Assembly: GCA_023251455.1 (NCBI GenBank)
Contig: JAHEYT010000022.1
Location: forward strand, 1-64,000
Origin: Bacteroidota bacterium
GTDB taxonomy: Bacteria; Bacteroidota; Bacteroidia; Bacteroidales; Prolixibacteraceae
Direction: 5' to 3'
Length of the DNA: 64,000 nt
Part shown: in pieces, positions 19,720-29,306 of the stretch
Layout: the number at the start of each line of letters is the position of its first letter
Position numbering within the stretch: the stretch's first letter is position 1
Position numbers and translations under genes: made by a program
The notes under the pieces: generated by a model
What the model saw: only the letters and a program-made list of their open reading frames with translations
Told to the model about the DNA's origin: nothing
Database searches by the model: none

Positions 19720-20442
19720 ATGAACAATACTTTAATGGTTTATTTGAATAAAAGGCTGCACCAAAATGGTCCAAAATATTTGGACCACAACAGCCAACCA
19801 GGACCTGTAATTTGTATTTCAAGAGAAGTCGGTTGTGGTGGAGTTAACATTGCCAAACAACTGGCCAATGAACTTGATAAACAATGCCTGTGCAAAAAAT
19901 GGAAAGTCCTGAGTAAAGAAATCCTCGAAGAAAGCGCCCGTGGCTTAGACATGGATCCGAATAAGCTTCGGAATTATCTGAAAGAAGGTGACCGCGGTAT
20001 CTTTGATGATGTTTTATCGGCCTTCAGTGAAAAAAGATACAAAAGCGACCGAAAAATTAGTAAAACGCTGATTGATCTGGTATTAAGTTTTGCTAACGAT
20101 GGCTATTGCATCATTGTTGGACGAGCCGGGCATATTATTGCCAAAGATATTGAAAAGTCACTGCTGGTGAAATTGACAGCGCCACTCGATTGGCGGATTA
20201 AACAAATCATGGAAAAGAATAATCTGAACATGAGAGAAGCCATCGAGTTTATTGAAAAAACGGAAAAGGAACGCGAGAATCTCCGCAAACACATCGCTGG
20301 CGATCATGCAAATACCGGTGAATTTGATCTGACAATCAACTTGTCAAGAATAAAAGTTGAAAATGCCATCTCATTAATCTGTTACGCATCACAGATCAAA
20401 GGAATACTTGAAACGAATAAAAGTAAAGTAGAAGTTTTTTAG
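19720..20442 (+). CDS. cytidylate kinase-like family protein
   Basis: GPVICISREVGCGGVNIAKQLANEL (P-loop-like), GRAGHIIAKDIEKSLLVKLTAPLDWRI. Confidence 0.85.
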   Translation: MNNTLMVYLNKRLHQNGPKYLDHNSQPGPVICISREVGCGGVNIAKQLANELDKQCLCKKWKVLSKEILEESARGLDMDPNKLRNYLKEGDRGIFDDVLSAFSEKRYKSDRKISKTLIDLVLSFANDGYCIIVGRAGHIIAKDIEKSLLVKLTAPLDWRIKQIMEKNNLNMREAIEFIEKTEKERENLRKHIAGDHANTGEFDLTINLSRIKVENAISLICYASQIKGILETNKSKVEVF

Positions 20443-20447
20443 GAATT

Positions 20448-20516
20448 CCAAGTTTCAGATTTCAAGTTCCAAGTCTGCACTATGCCTTGGAACTTGAAAT
20501 CTTGAATTTGGAATTA
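20448..20516. repeat. long imperfect palindrome TTCCAAGTTTCAGATTTCAAGTTCCAAG...CTTGGAACTTGAAATCTTGAATTTGGAA
   Basis: Arms visibly complementary; related single arms at 9589-9615, 26393-26420 and 47664-47695. Confidence 0.65.
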
Positions 20517-22598
20517 TTTGAGCCATTTATCCAGCCATTGTTTAAATACCCGCTGCCATAAAATTCCGTTTTGCGGTTGCAAAACCCAATGATTTTCGTC
20601 CGGAAAGATTAGCATTTGAGCAGGGACTCCGCGTAAAACGGCGGCATTAAAAGCGGCCATACCCTGAGACGCTAGAATCCGGTAATCTTTTTCTCCATGA
20701 ATTACCAGAATTGGCGAATCCCATTTGTCAACAAACAAGTGCGGCGAATTGGCATACGAACGTTGGGCAACGGCATTCGTTTTATCCCAGTATGGTCCAC
20801 CCAAATCCCAGTTTACAAACCACATTTCTTCGGTTTCCAGATATTGCTGTTCTAGGTTAAACATTCCATCGTGCGAAATGAATGCCTTAAACCTTTTTTC
20901 GTGATGTCCGGCCAGCCAGTATACAGAGAAGCCTCCATAACTAGCACCAACACAGCCCAGTTTATCTTTATCAACGAATGGTTCTTTGGCAACTTCATCA
21001 ATGGCCGAAAGGTAATCCTTCATATTTTGGCCACCATAATCGCCACTGATTTGCTCCAGCCATTCCTGTCCAAAACCGGGTAATCCACGGCGATTTGGTG
21101 CAACAACAATATATCCGTTGGCTGCCATCTGCTGAAAATTCCAGCGATACGACCAAAATTGACTGACCGTTGACTGGGGCCCACCTTCGCAAAACAAAAG
21201 GGTTGGATATTTCTTATTCGGATCAAAATGAGGTGGATAAATTACCCAGGTTTGCATCTGTTTATTATCGGTAGTTTTTATCCAGCGTTCTTCCACCTTT
21301 GCCAATGTCAGTTGATCCAAAATTGGTTTATTCAAGAACGAAAGTTCTGTCTCGGCACCTGTTTTTGGATTGATAACGTAAATCTCATCAGGTTTGCTCA
21401 TCGAATGTTTCATTCCAATAAGCTTGTCTTTAGCTTCGGCTACAAAAGCATAATCCTGAACACCTTTTGTAATCTGAGTGATTTTTTTGCTGGCCAAATC
21501 CAAACTATAAACCTGTGTTAATGCGTGCCAACAGCTCACAAAATAAAGGGTTTTGCTATCGGAACTCCAGGCCAGGTTGCTTGAGTTCTGGTCGAAATTC
21601 GCTGACATATCTGTTTTTTCACCGGTTAGCAGATTCATCACAAACAGGCGATTTTTGTCGGCTTCGTAGCCATCGCGTTCCATACTTTCCCAGGCCATCC
21701 ATTTTCCATCGGGCGAAAAAACAGGATTCTGGTCATAACCCATCATTCCCTGGGTTTTGTTCTCCGTTTTCTTCGTTTCAACGTTGTAGAAATAAATATC
21801 AGAATTGGTTGAAAGTGCATATTCTTTGCCTGTTTTCTTCCGGCAAGTATAAGCTATTGTTTTGCTGTCAGGGCTCCAATCCAATTGTTCAACGCCACCA
21901 AAAGGCTTCATTGGGCTTTCGTAAGGTTCGCCTTCCAATAAATCAACCGCATTGGTGATTTTATCGTCTTTATAATCAGCTACAAACGGATGAGGAACAG
22001 TTTGTACCCATTCGTCCCAGTGCTTGTACATCAAATCGTTTTCAAGATAAGCATTGGCTTTGGGCAGATCTGGGAACAGATCGTGAACATCCTTTTTCAT
22101 TTTCACATCGGCAGTAAAAAGGATTTTTGACCCATCCAGAGAATATTTAAATCCTGAAATACCACCTTTTATTTCTGAAATCTGAGTAGGTTCCGAACCA
22201 TCAGTATTCATTTCCCAAAGTTGCATTTCTCCTGACTTTGACGACAAAAAGCCAATCTTTGTACCGCCAGGTTTCCAAACGGCAGATGATTCTTTTTCAG
22301 GAGTTGAAGTGATGCGTAAAGGATTGCCTCCATTAACCGAAACGGTATATAAATCGCGGTACGACTTATTTTCTTCAATGTTGTAATTGGTCACTGCATA
22401 CAAAACTTTCGTTCCATCGGGCGAAACAACAGGCTCACCAATTCGGCCAAAGCTCCATAAAACTTCCGGAGTCATAATATCTGAAGCTAGTTTTGGAACT
22501 TCAGGATTCAAATTCATTGTCATTTCTTTTGTCGTTTTCGGATTTGTAAATGAAAACAAAATAGCCATCAAGGCAAGTGAACAAACAGACTTTATCAT
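20514..22598 (-). CDS. S9 family prolyl oligopeptidase/acylaminoacyl-peptidase
   Basis: GASYGGFSVYW nucleophile elbow; VIHGEKDYRI; ENHWV; N-terminal beta-propeller repeats. Confidence 0.92.
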   Translation of the reverse strand: MIKSVCSLALMAILFSFTNPKTTKEMTMNLNPEVPKLASDIMTPEVLWSFGRIGEPVVSPDGTKVLYAVTNYNIEENKSYRDLYTVSVNGGNPLRITSTPEKESSAVWKPGGTKIGFLSSKSGEMQLWEMNTDGSEPTQISEIKGGISGFKYSLDGSKILFTADVKMKKDVHDLFPDLPKANAYLENDLMYKHWDEWVQTVPHPFVADYKDDKITNAVDLLEGEPYESPMKPFGGVEQLDWSPDSKTIAYTCRKKTGKEYALSTNSDIYFYNVETKKTENKTQGMMGYDQNPVFSPDGKWMAWESMERDGYEADKNRLFVMNLLTGEKTDMSANFDQNSSNLAWSSDSKTLYFVSCWHALTQVYSLDLASKKITQITKGVQDYAFVAEAKDKLIGMKHSMSKPDEIYVINPKTGAETELSFLNKPILDQLTLAKVEERWIKTTDNKQMQTWVIYPPHFDPNKKYPTLLFCEGGPQSTVSQFWSYRWNFQQMAANGYIVVAPNRRGLPGFGQEWLEQISGDYGGQNMKDYLSAIDEVAKEPFVDKDKLGCVGASYGGFSVYWLAGHHEKRFKAFISHDGMFNLEQQYLETEEMWFVNWDLGGPYWDKTNAVAQRSYANSPHLFVDKWDSPILVIHGEKDYRILASQGMAAFNAAVLRGVPAQMLIFPDENHWVLQPQNGILWQRVFKQWLDKWLK

Positions 22599-22778
22599 GA
22601 TGATTAGTTTAAATATTTTGCTGCATTAAATGATTTAGTGGCGGTGAATGTAAGTATTGTCGGGGAAATAAAAAATGAAACGAGTCATGAGAAATACTTC
22701 TCGGAGAGAAAATAATCCGCCAGCTGAAGGATGGCAAGTTCCATGTGGTAACTAAAAATCAAATCATAAACACATAAA

Positions 22779-22812
22779 AAAGCATCTGCTATTGAATAAC
22801 AGATGCTTTAAT
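22779..22812 (-). terminator. hairpin terminator of the NigD-like gene
   Basis: AAAGCATCTG/CAGATGCTTT stem with A/T flanks just 3' of the gene. Confidence 0.75.
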
Positions 22813-22840
22813 AAAAAAACCGAATTGATTGAAACCGTTT

Positions 22841-23524
22841 CTAGTATTTGTATTCTCCGGTATATTCAAAGTCTTTGCCGTCGAATCCTTTGGCAATTAC
22901 TTTGAATGGTGTACTGTTTTTACCAGTCACTTTAAGCGCACTTAAATCGAATGAAACGAAAGCGGAAAGTGGAATCTCCTCTGCATCATCATTAGCGTTG
23001 TGCCTCAATTCAAGGACCACAGGCCCGTTGGCAGTATTGATCGCTCCAGGCTGTTTCACCAGATTGATAAAATGAGTTTTATTGCCACCCCAGTACTTTA
23101 ATTCAAAATTCAACATGTTGTTTTTAATCCATTTATCTTCAACATGAATAGGATCGTTGCCGATACTGTCTTCCTTTGCCGGGGTAATGTCGAAAATCCC
23201 CTTGTACAAAATCTTGCGCAACGAATTGATCTGCACATAGTAGTATTCATTATGATCCGGATTATCCTTATTACCGAGAATGGTAAAGTTCACCAGAACA
23301 CGTTCGTTATTGAACACATCATCGTCAAATCTTGAATGGGTAGCAGGGTAAAGAACTTCGCCGTCGTCCATCGTAATTGTAAACGATTCAGACGAAGCGT
23401 CTTTATTCACCAATCCAAATCCGACCCAGGCATTGTCTAAGGAATATCCGTCATCATCCATATCGCAGCCAGGCAACAGGCTGAATAAGGAACCCACCAG
23501 TAATAAAACAAATAGCTTTTTCAT
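22841..23524 (-). CDS. NigD-like lipoprotein
   Basis: Lipobox LLPGCDMDDDGYSLDNAWVGFGLV; conserved NigD-type layout. Confidence 0.8.
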   Translation of the reverse strand: MKKLFVLLLVGSLFSLLPGCDMDDDGYSLDNAWVGFGLVNKDASSESFTITMDDGEVLYPATHSRFDDDVFNNERVLVNFTILGNKDNPDHNEYYYVQINSLRKILYKGIFDITPAKEDSIGNDPIHVEDKWIKNNMLNFELKYWGGNKTHFINLVKQPGAINTANGPVVLELRHNANDDAEEIPLSAFVSFDLSALKVTGKNSTPFKVIAKGFDGKDFEYTGEYKY

Positions 23525-23787
23525 TTTAATTCTATATTTATAATTGTTTTCATTTGCTCTAACTTATCGCGGATAATCTCGCTAAAGAAAACTTTAAGGT
23601 TTTCCGACATGTTATAGATTTCAAAAAGTAGAATATGGTTGCGTTGCCTGATTATTTTTTTCGCCGGAATGTCAGTCGACATGAAAGAAAAGCTTCTGGC
23701 ACAATAATTGAATTAATATATCTATATATTTATATTTTTATATTTGAATTCAAACCATAAATACAAACAATTAATAAACAGTAAATT

Positions 23788-24291
23788 ATGAAACATCTAT
23801 TTCTGACATTGATGATCACTTCTATCGTTTTTTCAGCCTGCGGAAATAAAAACCCGGAAGGCAGTAAAAACACTGAGCTAGCCAACTCTTCAGTAAAAAC
23901 AAGCAATTCAAATAGTTCCGAGAAATTGACAAAAGCACTTTTCGTTCAAAAAGTTTGGGACTTCACCAAATCGCCTAACGATTGGAAATACTTGGGCAGT
24001 AAACCAGCGATCGTTGATTTTTATGCGGATTGGTGCGGACCATGCAAAATTGCAAGTCCGATACTTGACGAAATTGGCAGCGAATATGCTGGTAAAATTC
24101 TGGTTTATAAAATCAATACGGATCAGGAGCGCGAATTGGCTCAGGTATTTGGTATTACCGGAATTCCAGCTTTCCTCTACATTCCAGCCAATGGGAAACC
24201 AGTCATGATGTCAGGAATTGGCAGATCGAAAGAAGATACCAAAAAGATGTTTATTGAGAATATTGAAAAATATCTTTTGGTGAAGAAATAA
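23788..24291 (+). CDS. thioredoxin-domain lipoprotein
   Basis: Lipobox VFSACGNK; VDFYADWCGPCKIASPILDEI; TGIPAFLYI. Confidence 0.9.
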   Translation: MKHLFLTLMITSIVFSACGNKNPEGSKNTELANSSVKTSNSNSSEKLTKALFVQKVWDFTKSPNDWKYLGSKPAIVDFYADWCGPCKIASPILDEIGSEYAGKILVYKINTDQERELAQVFGITGIPAFLYIPANGKPVMMSGIGRSKEDTKKMFIENIEKYLLVKK

Positions 24292-24341
24292 CACAGGAGA
24301 CGGAAGTCAGAAGCAAGAAGACTGAAGATCGAAAAAAAACA

Positions 24342-24369
24342 AAAACCCCGAAATCACTTTCGGGGTTTT
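24342..24369. terminator. bidirectional terminator
   Basis: AAAACCCCGAAA TCAC TTTCGGGGTTTT between convergent genes. Confidence 0.9.
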
Positions 24370-24396
24370 CTATTTAATCGAATTGATTGATCAAAA

Positions 24397-26052
24397 TTAT
24401 TTAGCTCTTTCCAGCGTAATGGTTTTAGTTGGCTGATCGCAAACTTCGGTCGGTCCCCAATATTGGATAGGTCCAGGATAAACAAATGAAGTTTCAATGG
24501 CCCATTTCTCACGATTAGCAGCCAGGTATTTGAACGGAGCGCTTTCCAATTCCACCAAAGCTTTCTGAATAACCGGTTTCATGTGTCCGTGGCGACGTTC
24601 CATGTTCATCATCATCGTTACCGGAACACCACCAGCAATCCATTCTGCGGCAGGAGCTGTAAGGTTACGAACCGATGACATATAACCTGTTTTGCCTTCA
24701 GCAATCAGGAATGAAGCATTGTAGCCCAATGAATAGCAGTAGTCGGCATCGAAGTTTGATGGAGCAGCACAACGACCTTCGTATCCGAAGAAATGATACT
24801 GTGTTCCGAATTTGCCTTTGAATTCTCCAGCTTTTTTCATTTCTTTCAATTTGCTCTTCACCATTTCGCCCAACAGTTTTTCAGTTTCGATGAGCGATAC
24901 CTGCACGTTTCCGTGTGGGTCGCGGTCGAGAGTTAACTGATCGGCAATTCCGGAAGGAAGTGAAGTATATACTTTTGCCGATTCGGCTGATAAAATTCCG
25001 GCAACGAATGCGCGGCCTTCAGCTTTATTGGTAAACGATTTGAATTTCTGTTCTGTTTCGGATCCTTCAGCCAATAAATCGTTCAATTCCGAAATCAATG
25101 CTTTCATTTCAGGAACAAATTCAACCAAACCTTCAGGAATTAAAGCTACACCAAAGTTTTCGCCGTTAGCTGCACGTTTGGCAACGATTCCGGCCATATA
25201 ATCTACGATTTCACCTAAAGTCTGTTTCTTCAACTCAACTTCTTCTGAAATCAAAGTAATGTTTGGCTGGGTCTGTAAAGCACATTCCAAACCGATGTGA
25301 GAAGCTGAACGTCCCATCAGTTTAATGAAATGCCAGTATTTTTTAGCAGAATTGGCATCGCGTTCGATGTTACCAATCAGTTCTGAATAAACTTTGGTTG
25401 CAGTATCGAAACCGAATGAAGTTTCGATCATGTCGTTTTTCAAGTCACCATCAATCGTTTTTGGACAACCGATTACCTGTATTCCGGTATTTTGAGCGGC
25501 ATAATATTCGGCCAACACACAAGCGTTGGTATTACTGTCGTCACCACCAATAATGATGAGTGCTTTAATGCCCAATTCTCTCATAATCTCGGTACCTTTA
25601 TCGTACTGAGCGGTTTCTTCGAGTTTGGTGCGACCTGAGCCAATGATATCGAAACCACCTGTATTGCGGAATTCGTCGATAACCGAAGCGGTAAGTTCTA
25701 CATAGCTATGATCAACCAGGCCACCGGGGCCACCTAAAAAACCATACAATTTACTTTCAGGATTGATGTTTTTGATACCATCGAAAATGCCTGAAATCAC
25801 ATTGTGACCGCCAGGAGCCTGACCGCCAGAAAGGATCACTCCAACATTCACTGCCGGATATTGTTTTTTCTCACCGGCCTCGAATGTAATCAAAGGCATA
25901 CCATAAGTATTCGGGAAAAGCTTCTTAATTGCATCCTGATCAGCAACCGACTGGGTGTTTTCACCTTCAACCAGTTTAACTGATGATTGTAATGATTTAG
26001 GAAGTTTTGGCTGATATTTAGCCCTTTCTGATTGCAATGCGCTAATGGTCAT
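24397..26052 (-). CDS. pfp: diphosphate--fructose-6-phosphate 1-phosphotransferase
   Basis: [61 protein letters not shown]. Confidence 0.94.
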   Translation of the reverse strand: MTISALQSERAKYQPKLPKSLQSSVKLVEGENTQSVADQDAIKKLFPNTYGMPLITFEAGEKKQYPAVNVGVILSGGQAPGGHNVISGIFDGIKNINPESKLYGFLGGPGGLVDHSYVELTASVIDEFRNTGGFDIIGSGRTKLEETAQYDKGTEIMRELGIKALIIIGGDDSNTNACVLAEYYAAQNTGIQVIGCPKTIDGDLKNDMIETSFGFDTATKVYSELIGNIERDANSAKKYWHFIKLMGRSASHIGLECALQTQPNITLISEEVELKKQTLGEIVDYMAGIVAKRAANGENFGVALIPEGLVEFVPEMKALISELNDLLAEGSETEQKFKSFTNKAEGRAFVAGILSAESAKVYTSLPSGIADQLTLDRDPHGNVQVSLIETEKLLGEMVKSKLKEMKKAGEFKGKFGTQYHFFGYEGRCAAPSNFDADYCYSLGYNASFLIAEGKTGYMSSVRNLTAPAAEWIAGGVPVTMMMNMERRHGHMKPVIQKALVELESAPFKYLAANREKWAIETSFVYPGPIQYWGPTEVCDQPTKTITLERAK

Positions 26053-26173
26053 AGTTTTTATTTTTTGATAGGATTTACTTTTTTGAACCGACGCAAAATT
26101 AAACTAAAACCATGATTTTACAATCAGATTGAAAGCACATTCATCTTATTTAAAGTAAATTTAAACAGATTAG

Positions 26174-26383
26174 CTAACCTATCAAAAAATCAGCAACATT
26201 GCCCAAAGTACTGACTGAGCCTTTATAAAACTCACTGAATTTACAGTGGCTACAGGTTACGACAGTGAACTTTCGGTTTTGAATGTCGAAAAAACGGGAA
26301 AATCCGCTTCCGGTTGTTCTGATTTCATCAATTTCAGCTTTCATATTGCCGCATTTAGGGCAATGATACTTTGTTGGTTGCAT
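26174..26383 (-). CDS. zinc-ribbon protein
   Basis: YHCPKCGN...VVTCSHCKFSEFY two CxxC knuckles. Confidence 0.75.
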   Translation of the reverse strand: MQPTKYHCPKCGNMKAEIDEIRTTGSGFSRFFDIQNRKFTVVTCSHCKFSEFYKGSVSTLGNVADFLIG

Positions 26384-26509
26384 GGTTTAAAAGTTTAAAA
26401 TTCCAAATTTCAAGTTACTAATGATGGCACAAATAATTAGCGATATTTTACAACTGCCATCAGTTCCAAACATCAGCCGTCATAATCATTTTGTGACTAA
26501 AGCCTGAGA

Positions 26510-26704
26510 CTAGTCACTTATATTTCCCTCCTTGCCTTCATCGGTAGTTGTCTTTTCAACTGTCCGGCGGGCATCACGAAGAGCCTTGTTAATTATCCAT
26601 TCTATTTGTCCGTTTGCACTTCGAAATTCCTGAGCAGCCCATTTTTCAACGGCATCATACACGTCAGGATCAATCCGGAGTACAAATGATTTTTTCTTTG
26701 CCAT
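26510..26704 (-). CDS. Arc/ribbon-helix-helix-like DNA-binding protein
   Basis: KSFVLRIDPDVYDAVEKWAAQEFRSANGQIEWIINKALRDA. Confidence 0.82.
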   Translation of the reverse strand: MAKKKSFVLRIDPDVYDAVEKWAAQEFRSANGQIEWIINKALRDARRTVEKTTTDEGKEGNISD

Positions 26705-26772
26705 ATCTCACTCCCCTCTTTTTCTCATTCCAAAATCACATCAAACATTAAATTTCAATTTTGACTAAAGCG

Positions 26773-27708
26773 CTATTTGGTCAATACAAAACTACTGATT
26801 GCTTCAACAAGATCATTGTTTATAGGCAATTCCGGCTGATTGTAAGTTTGAAGATTCTTCATTCGGTCAACCTCAGCATCTTTAAAAATATGGTTCATGC
26901 CTTTAATAATCACCAATTTCGCATCAGGTTTTGCTGTCTGAAGCCGTTTAGCATCCTCAACACTAACCTGAATGTCGGTAGTGCCCTGAACGATTAAAGT
27001 TGGCTTTTTCAGTTTCGCAATTTCAGTTTGCGGATCGTATTTGAACCATGAAATCATATAAGGCTGGACACTAGGCCGGAAAAGCGAGAAGAGCATTTGT
27101 GGAACATTTTCAACCTTGTTTCCTTTGATCAATTCGTCCAAAATCGGTGTCGACTGATCTAAAACAATCTGAGGTTGTGCCTTTAATTGCTCTCGGATGA
27201 TCTGATCGGCGGCTTGTCCAGCTCCGGCAATGGAAACAAATTTTCCGACGAGTTTATTTTGGGAAACGACTATTCCAATCAGCGATCCTTCGCTGTGTCC
27301 AATCACAGTAATCGATGAGAAGCTCTTATTTTGCTTCAGAAATTGCACCCAACTTACTGCATCCTGAATATAGTCTTCAAAACGTAAGTCGGCTTCTTTA
27401 ATTCCAGCCTGTTGGCTTTTAGCAATGCCACGTTTATCGTATCTGAGCGATGCAATTCCTTTTTTCACCAATTCGGAAGAAAGCATCTTCAGCGAGTTAT
27501 TCTTCATCATTGGGTTATTGCCATCCCTGTCGGTTGGACCAGAACCAGCAATAATCAATGCAACCGGAAAGGGAAGTTTTATTTCTGGCATAGTTAAGGT
27601 TCCTTCAATATTGCCTGTCTCAGTTTTTAATGTAATTGTTTCTTCTGATTGTGCCAGTGCAGCTAATGCAACTAAAAACCCAATAATAAAAATAATATGC
27701 GCCTTCAT
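26773..27708 (-). CDS. alpha/beta hydrolase (secreted)
   Basis: AGSGPTDRDGNNP; VIGHSEGSLIGI; IVQGTTDIQVSVEDAKRL; MNHIF. Confidence 0.9.
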   Translation of the reverse strand: MKAHIIFIIGFLVALAALAQSEETITLKTETGNIEGTLTMPEIKLPFPVALIIAGSGPTDRDGNNPMMKNNSLKMLSSELVKKGIASLRYDKRGIAKSQQAGIKEADLRFEDYIQDAVSWVQFLKQNKSFSSITVIGHSEGSLIGIVVSQNKLVGKFVSIAGAGQAADQIIREQLKAQPQIVLDQSTPILDELIKGNKVENVPQMLFSLFRPSVQPYMISWFKYDPQTEIAKLKKPTLIVQGTTDIQVSVEDAKRLQTAKPDAKLVIIKGMNHIFKDAEVDRMKNLQTYNQPELPINNDLVEAISSFVLTK

Positions 27709-27712
27709 GATT

Positions 27713-28252
27713 TTAGTATTTTCTTGTTTCTGGTTTTGGTTTCATTATTTCGTCCATGGCATACATGATTGCCTGCGACCGTTGCGTTCCAAACAGAACC
27801 TTCTTCCCGTTGGTTAAATAAAGCTGTAAGCCAATATTTCCGCTAACATTGTATGCTTTTTGCCATTTCCGGCCAAAACCACGACGAACACCCCAACCAC
27901 CATATTCTATAATTGGTTTGTATTTCCGGATTTCATACCGTTGAATTTCAGCTTTTGAGATCAGCATATTCTTACGAATAAGAGGAAAAAATCGGTAATG
28001 AATCCCTTCCTGATCAATCCACACCTCAAGTTTCAGTGAAAAATAAACCCAAAGCATGATACACATAAAAACAAACACTACAATCAGTACTCCATTGGGA
28101 GCAGGACTATCACCAACCTGAATACCACGAACCAGTTGCTGATAAAGTGAATAAATTGATGTGACCATGACCGGAACAGTTGTTCCCAGAATCATAACAA
28201 TCCACCACCATTGCCTGAATTGCTGCTCTTCTTTAAATAAAACTTTGTTCAT
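27713..28252 (-). CDS. membrane protein with PH-like C-terminal part (DUF6141-like)
   Basis: Two TM segments then EVWIDQEGIHYRFFPLIRKNMLISKAEIQRYEIRKYKPI...; adjacent to SPFH gene. Confidence 0.6.
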   Translation of the reverse strand: MNKVLFKEEQQFRQWWWIVMILGTTVPVMVTSIYSLYQQLVRGIQVGDSPAPNGVLIVVFVFMCIMLWVYFSLKLEVWIDQEGIHYRFFPLIRKNMLISKAEIQRYEIRKYKPIIEYGGWGVRRGFGRKWQKAYNVSGNIGLQLYLTNGKKVLFGTQRSQAIMYAMDEIMKPKPETRKY

Positions 28253-28255
28253 TTC

Positions 28256-29104
28256 TTATTGATAGAGGGTGCCAGTATTTACAACTGGAGTGGCTTCTTT
28301 GTCGCCGCACAAAACAACCAATAAATTACTAACCATGGTTGCTTTTTTGTCTTCGTCGAGAGTTACAATCTCACGTTTGCTCAATTCGTCCAAAGCCATT
28401 TCAACCATACTTACCGCCCCTTCCACTATTTTAAACCGGGCTGCAACAATGGCGGTTGCTTGCTGACGTTTCAACATGGCCTGTGCAATTTCCTGCGCAT
28501 ATGCAATGTAATTGATGCGAGCTTCAATCACATGAATACCTGCAATATCCAACCGTTCACGAATTTCGTTTTCAAGGACAGAATTAACCTCTTCCCCACC
28601 GTCGCGAAGTGTAATTTTCGCATGGTCATCTTCAATGTTGTCATACGGATACAGGCCAGCCAACTTGCGCAAAGCGGCTTCGCTCTGCACAACGACGAAA
28701 TGCTCGTATTCGTCAACACCAAAAGCCGCACGGTATGTTTCTTCAATCTTCCAAACCAGAACCAGACCAATCATAATCGGATTCCCAAGTTTGTCATTCA
28801 CCTTAATCGGTTCGCTGTTAAAATTTCGGGCTCGAAGCGAAAATTTCTTTTTCACGAAGAATGGGTTTACCCAGAAGAACCCATTGTCCTTCAGAGTTCC
28901 TTTGTATGCTCCGAAAAGGACTAAAACATAACACTGATTCGGATCGACAGCAATAAAGCCAGGCGCCAGAAGAATAAACAAAAAGATCAGGATAACAGAC
29001 GGAACTACAATTCCAGAAACAAATCCGGTAATTGCTAAGGCCAGAAATATAAATTCTAAAACCAGGAACAAATAACCGGAACGGGCAGTAAAAGATTTTT
29101 CCAT
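28256..29104 (-). CDS. SPFH/band-7 domain protein
   Basis: YVLVLFGAYKGTLKDNGFFWVNPF; LRARNFNSEPIKVNDKLGNPIMIGLVLVWKI; ARINYIAYAQEIAQAMLKRQQATAIVAAR. Confidence 0.93.
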   Translation of the reverse strand: MEKSFTARSGYLFLVLEFIFLALAITGFVSGIVVPSVILIFLFILLAPGFIAVDPNQCYVLVLFGAYKGTLKDNGFFWVNPFFVKKKFSLRARNFNSEPIKVNDKLGNPIMIGLVLVWKIEETYRAAFGVDEYEHFVVVQSEAALRKLAGLYPYDNIEDDHAKITLRDGGEEVNSVLENEIRERLDIAGIHVIEARINYIAYAQEIAQAMLKRQQATAIVAARFKIVEGAVSMVEMALDELSKREIVTLDEDKKATMVSNLLVVLCGDKEATPVVNTGTLYQ

Positions 29105-29144
29105 ACTATCAGATTTAAATTATTTTGATATTATATTGATATCA

Positions 29145-29175
29145 CAAATATAAATAAAAAAAGCACCTTTGTCAA
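29145..29175 (-). promoter_or_regulatory. predicted Bacteroidota-type promoter for the SPFH gene
   Basis: Minus strand TTG (29173-29175) - 20 nt - TATATTTG (29145-29152). Confidence 0.55.
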
Positions 29176-29196
29176 GATGCTTTTAAATATATAATC

Positions 29197-29235
29197 GGCA
29201 AAACGATTTGCTATTATTTGTTAAAACGATTTGTC
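29197..29235. repeat. candidate left-end transposase sites L1 (29197-29213) and L2 (29221-29235)
   Basis: GGCAAAACGATTTGCTA and TTAAAACGATTTGTC; L1 is 15/17 identical in inverted orientation to 43217-43233. Confidence 0.45.
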
Positions 29236-29260
29236 GTTGAAACGCACACGGATCATCTTA

Positions 29261-29306
29261 TCTAAAAGAAATAGAGCAGTATTGTTACCGCCCTATTTCT
29301 TTTAGA
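29261..29306. terminator. 14-bp perfect inverted repeat at 3' end of RelA/SpoT-like gene
   Basis: TCTAAAAGAAATAG - 18 nt - CTATTTCTTTTAGA, overlapping the stop codon. Confidence 0.55.

Noticed and set aside
26510-26704. Arc-like protein as an antitoxin of a TA system
   Set aside because: No toxin-like partner adjacent; it sits with the SPFH/DUF6141-like/hydrolase genes
29200-29233. Two AAAACGATTTG direct repeats as a mini CRISPR
   Set aside because: Only two short copies with a 12-nt gap, no cas genes; better explained as end sites
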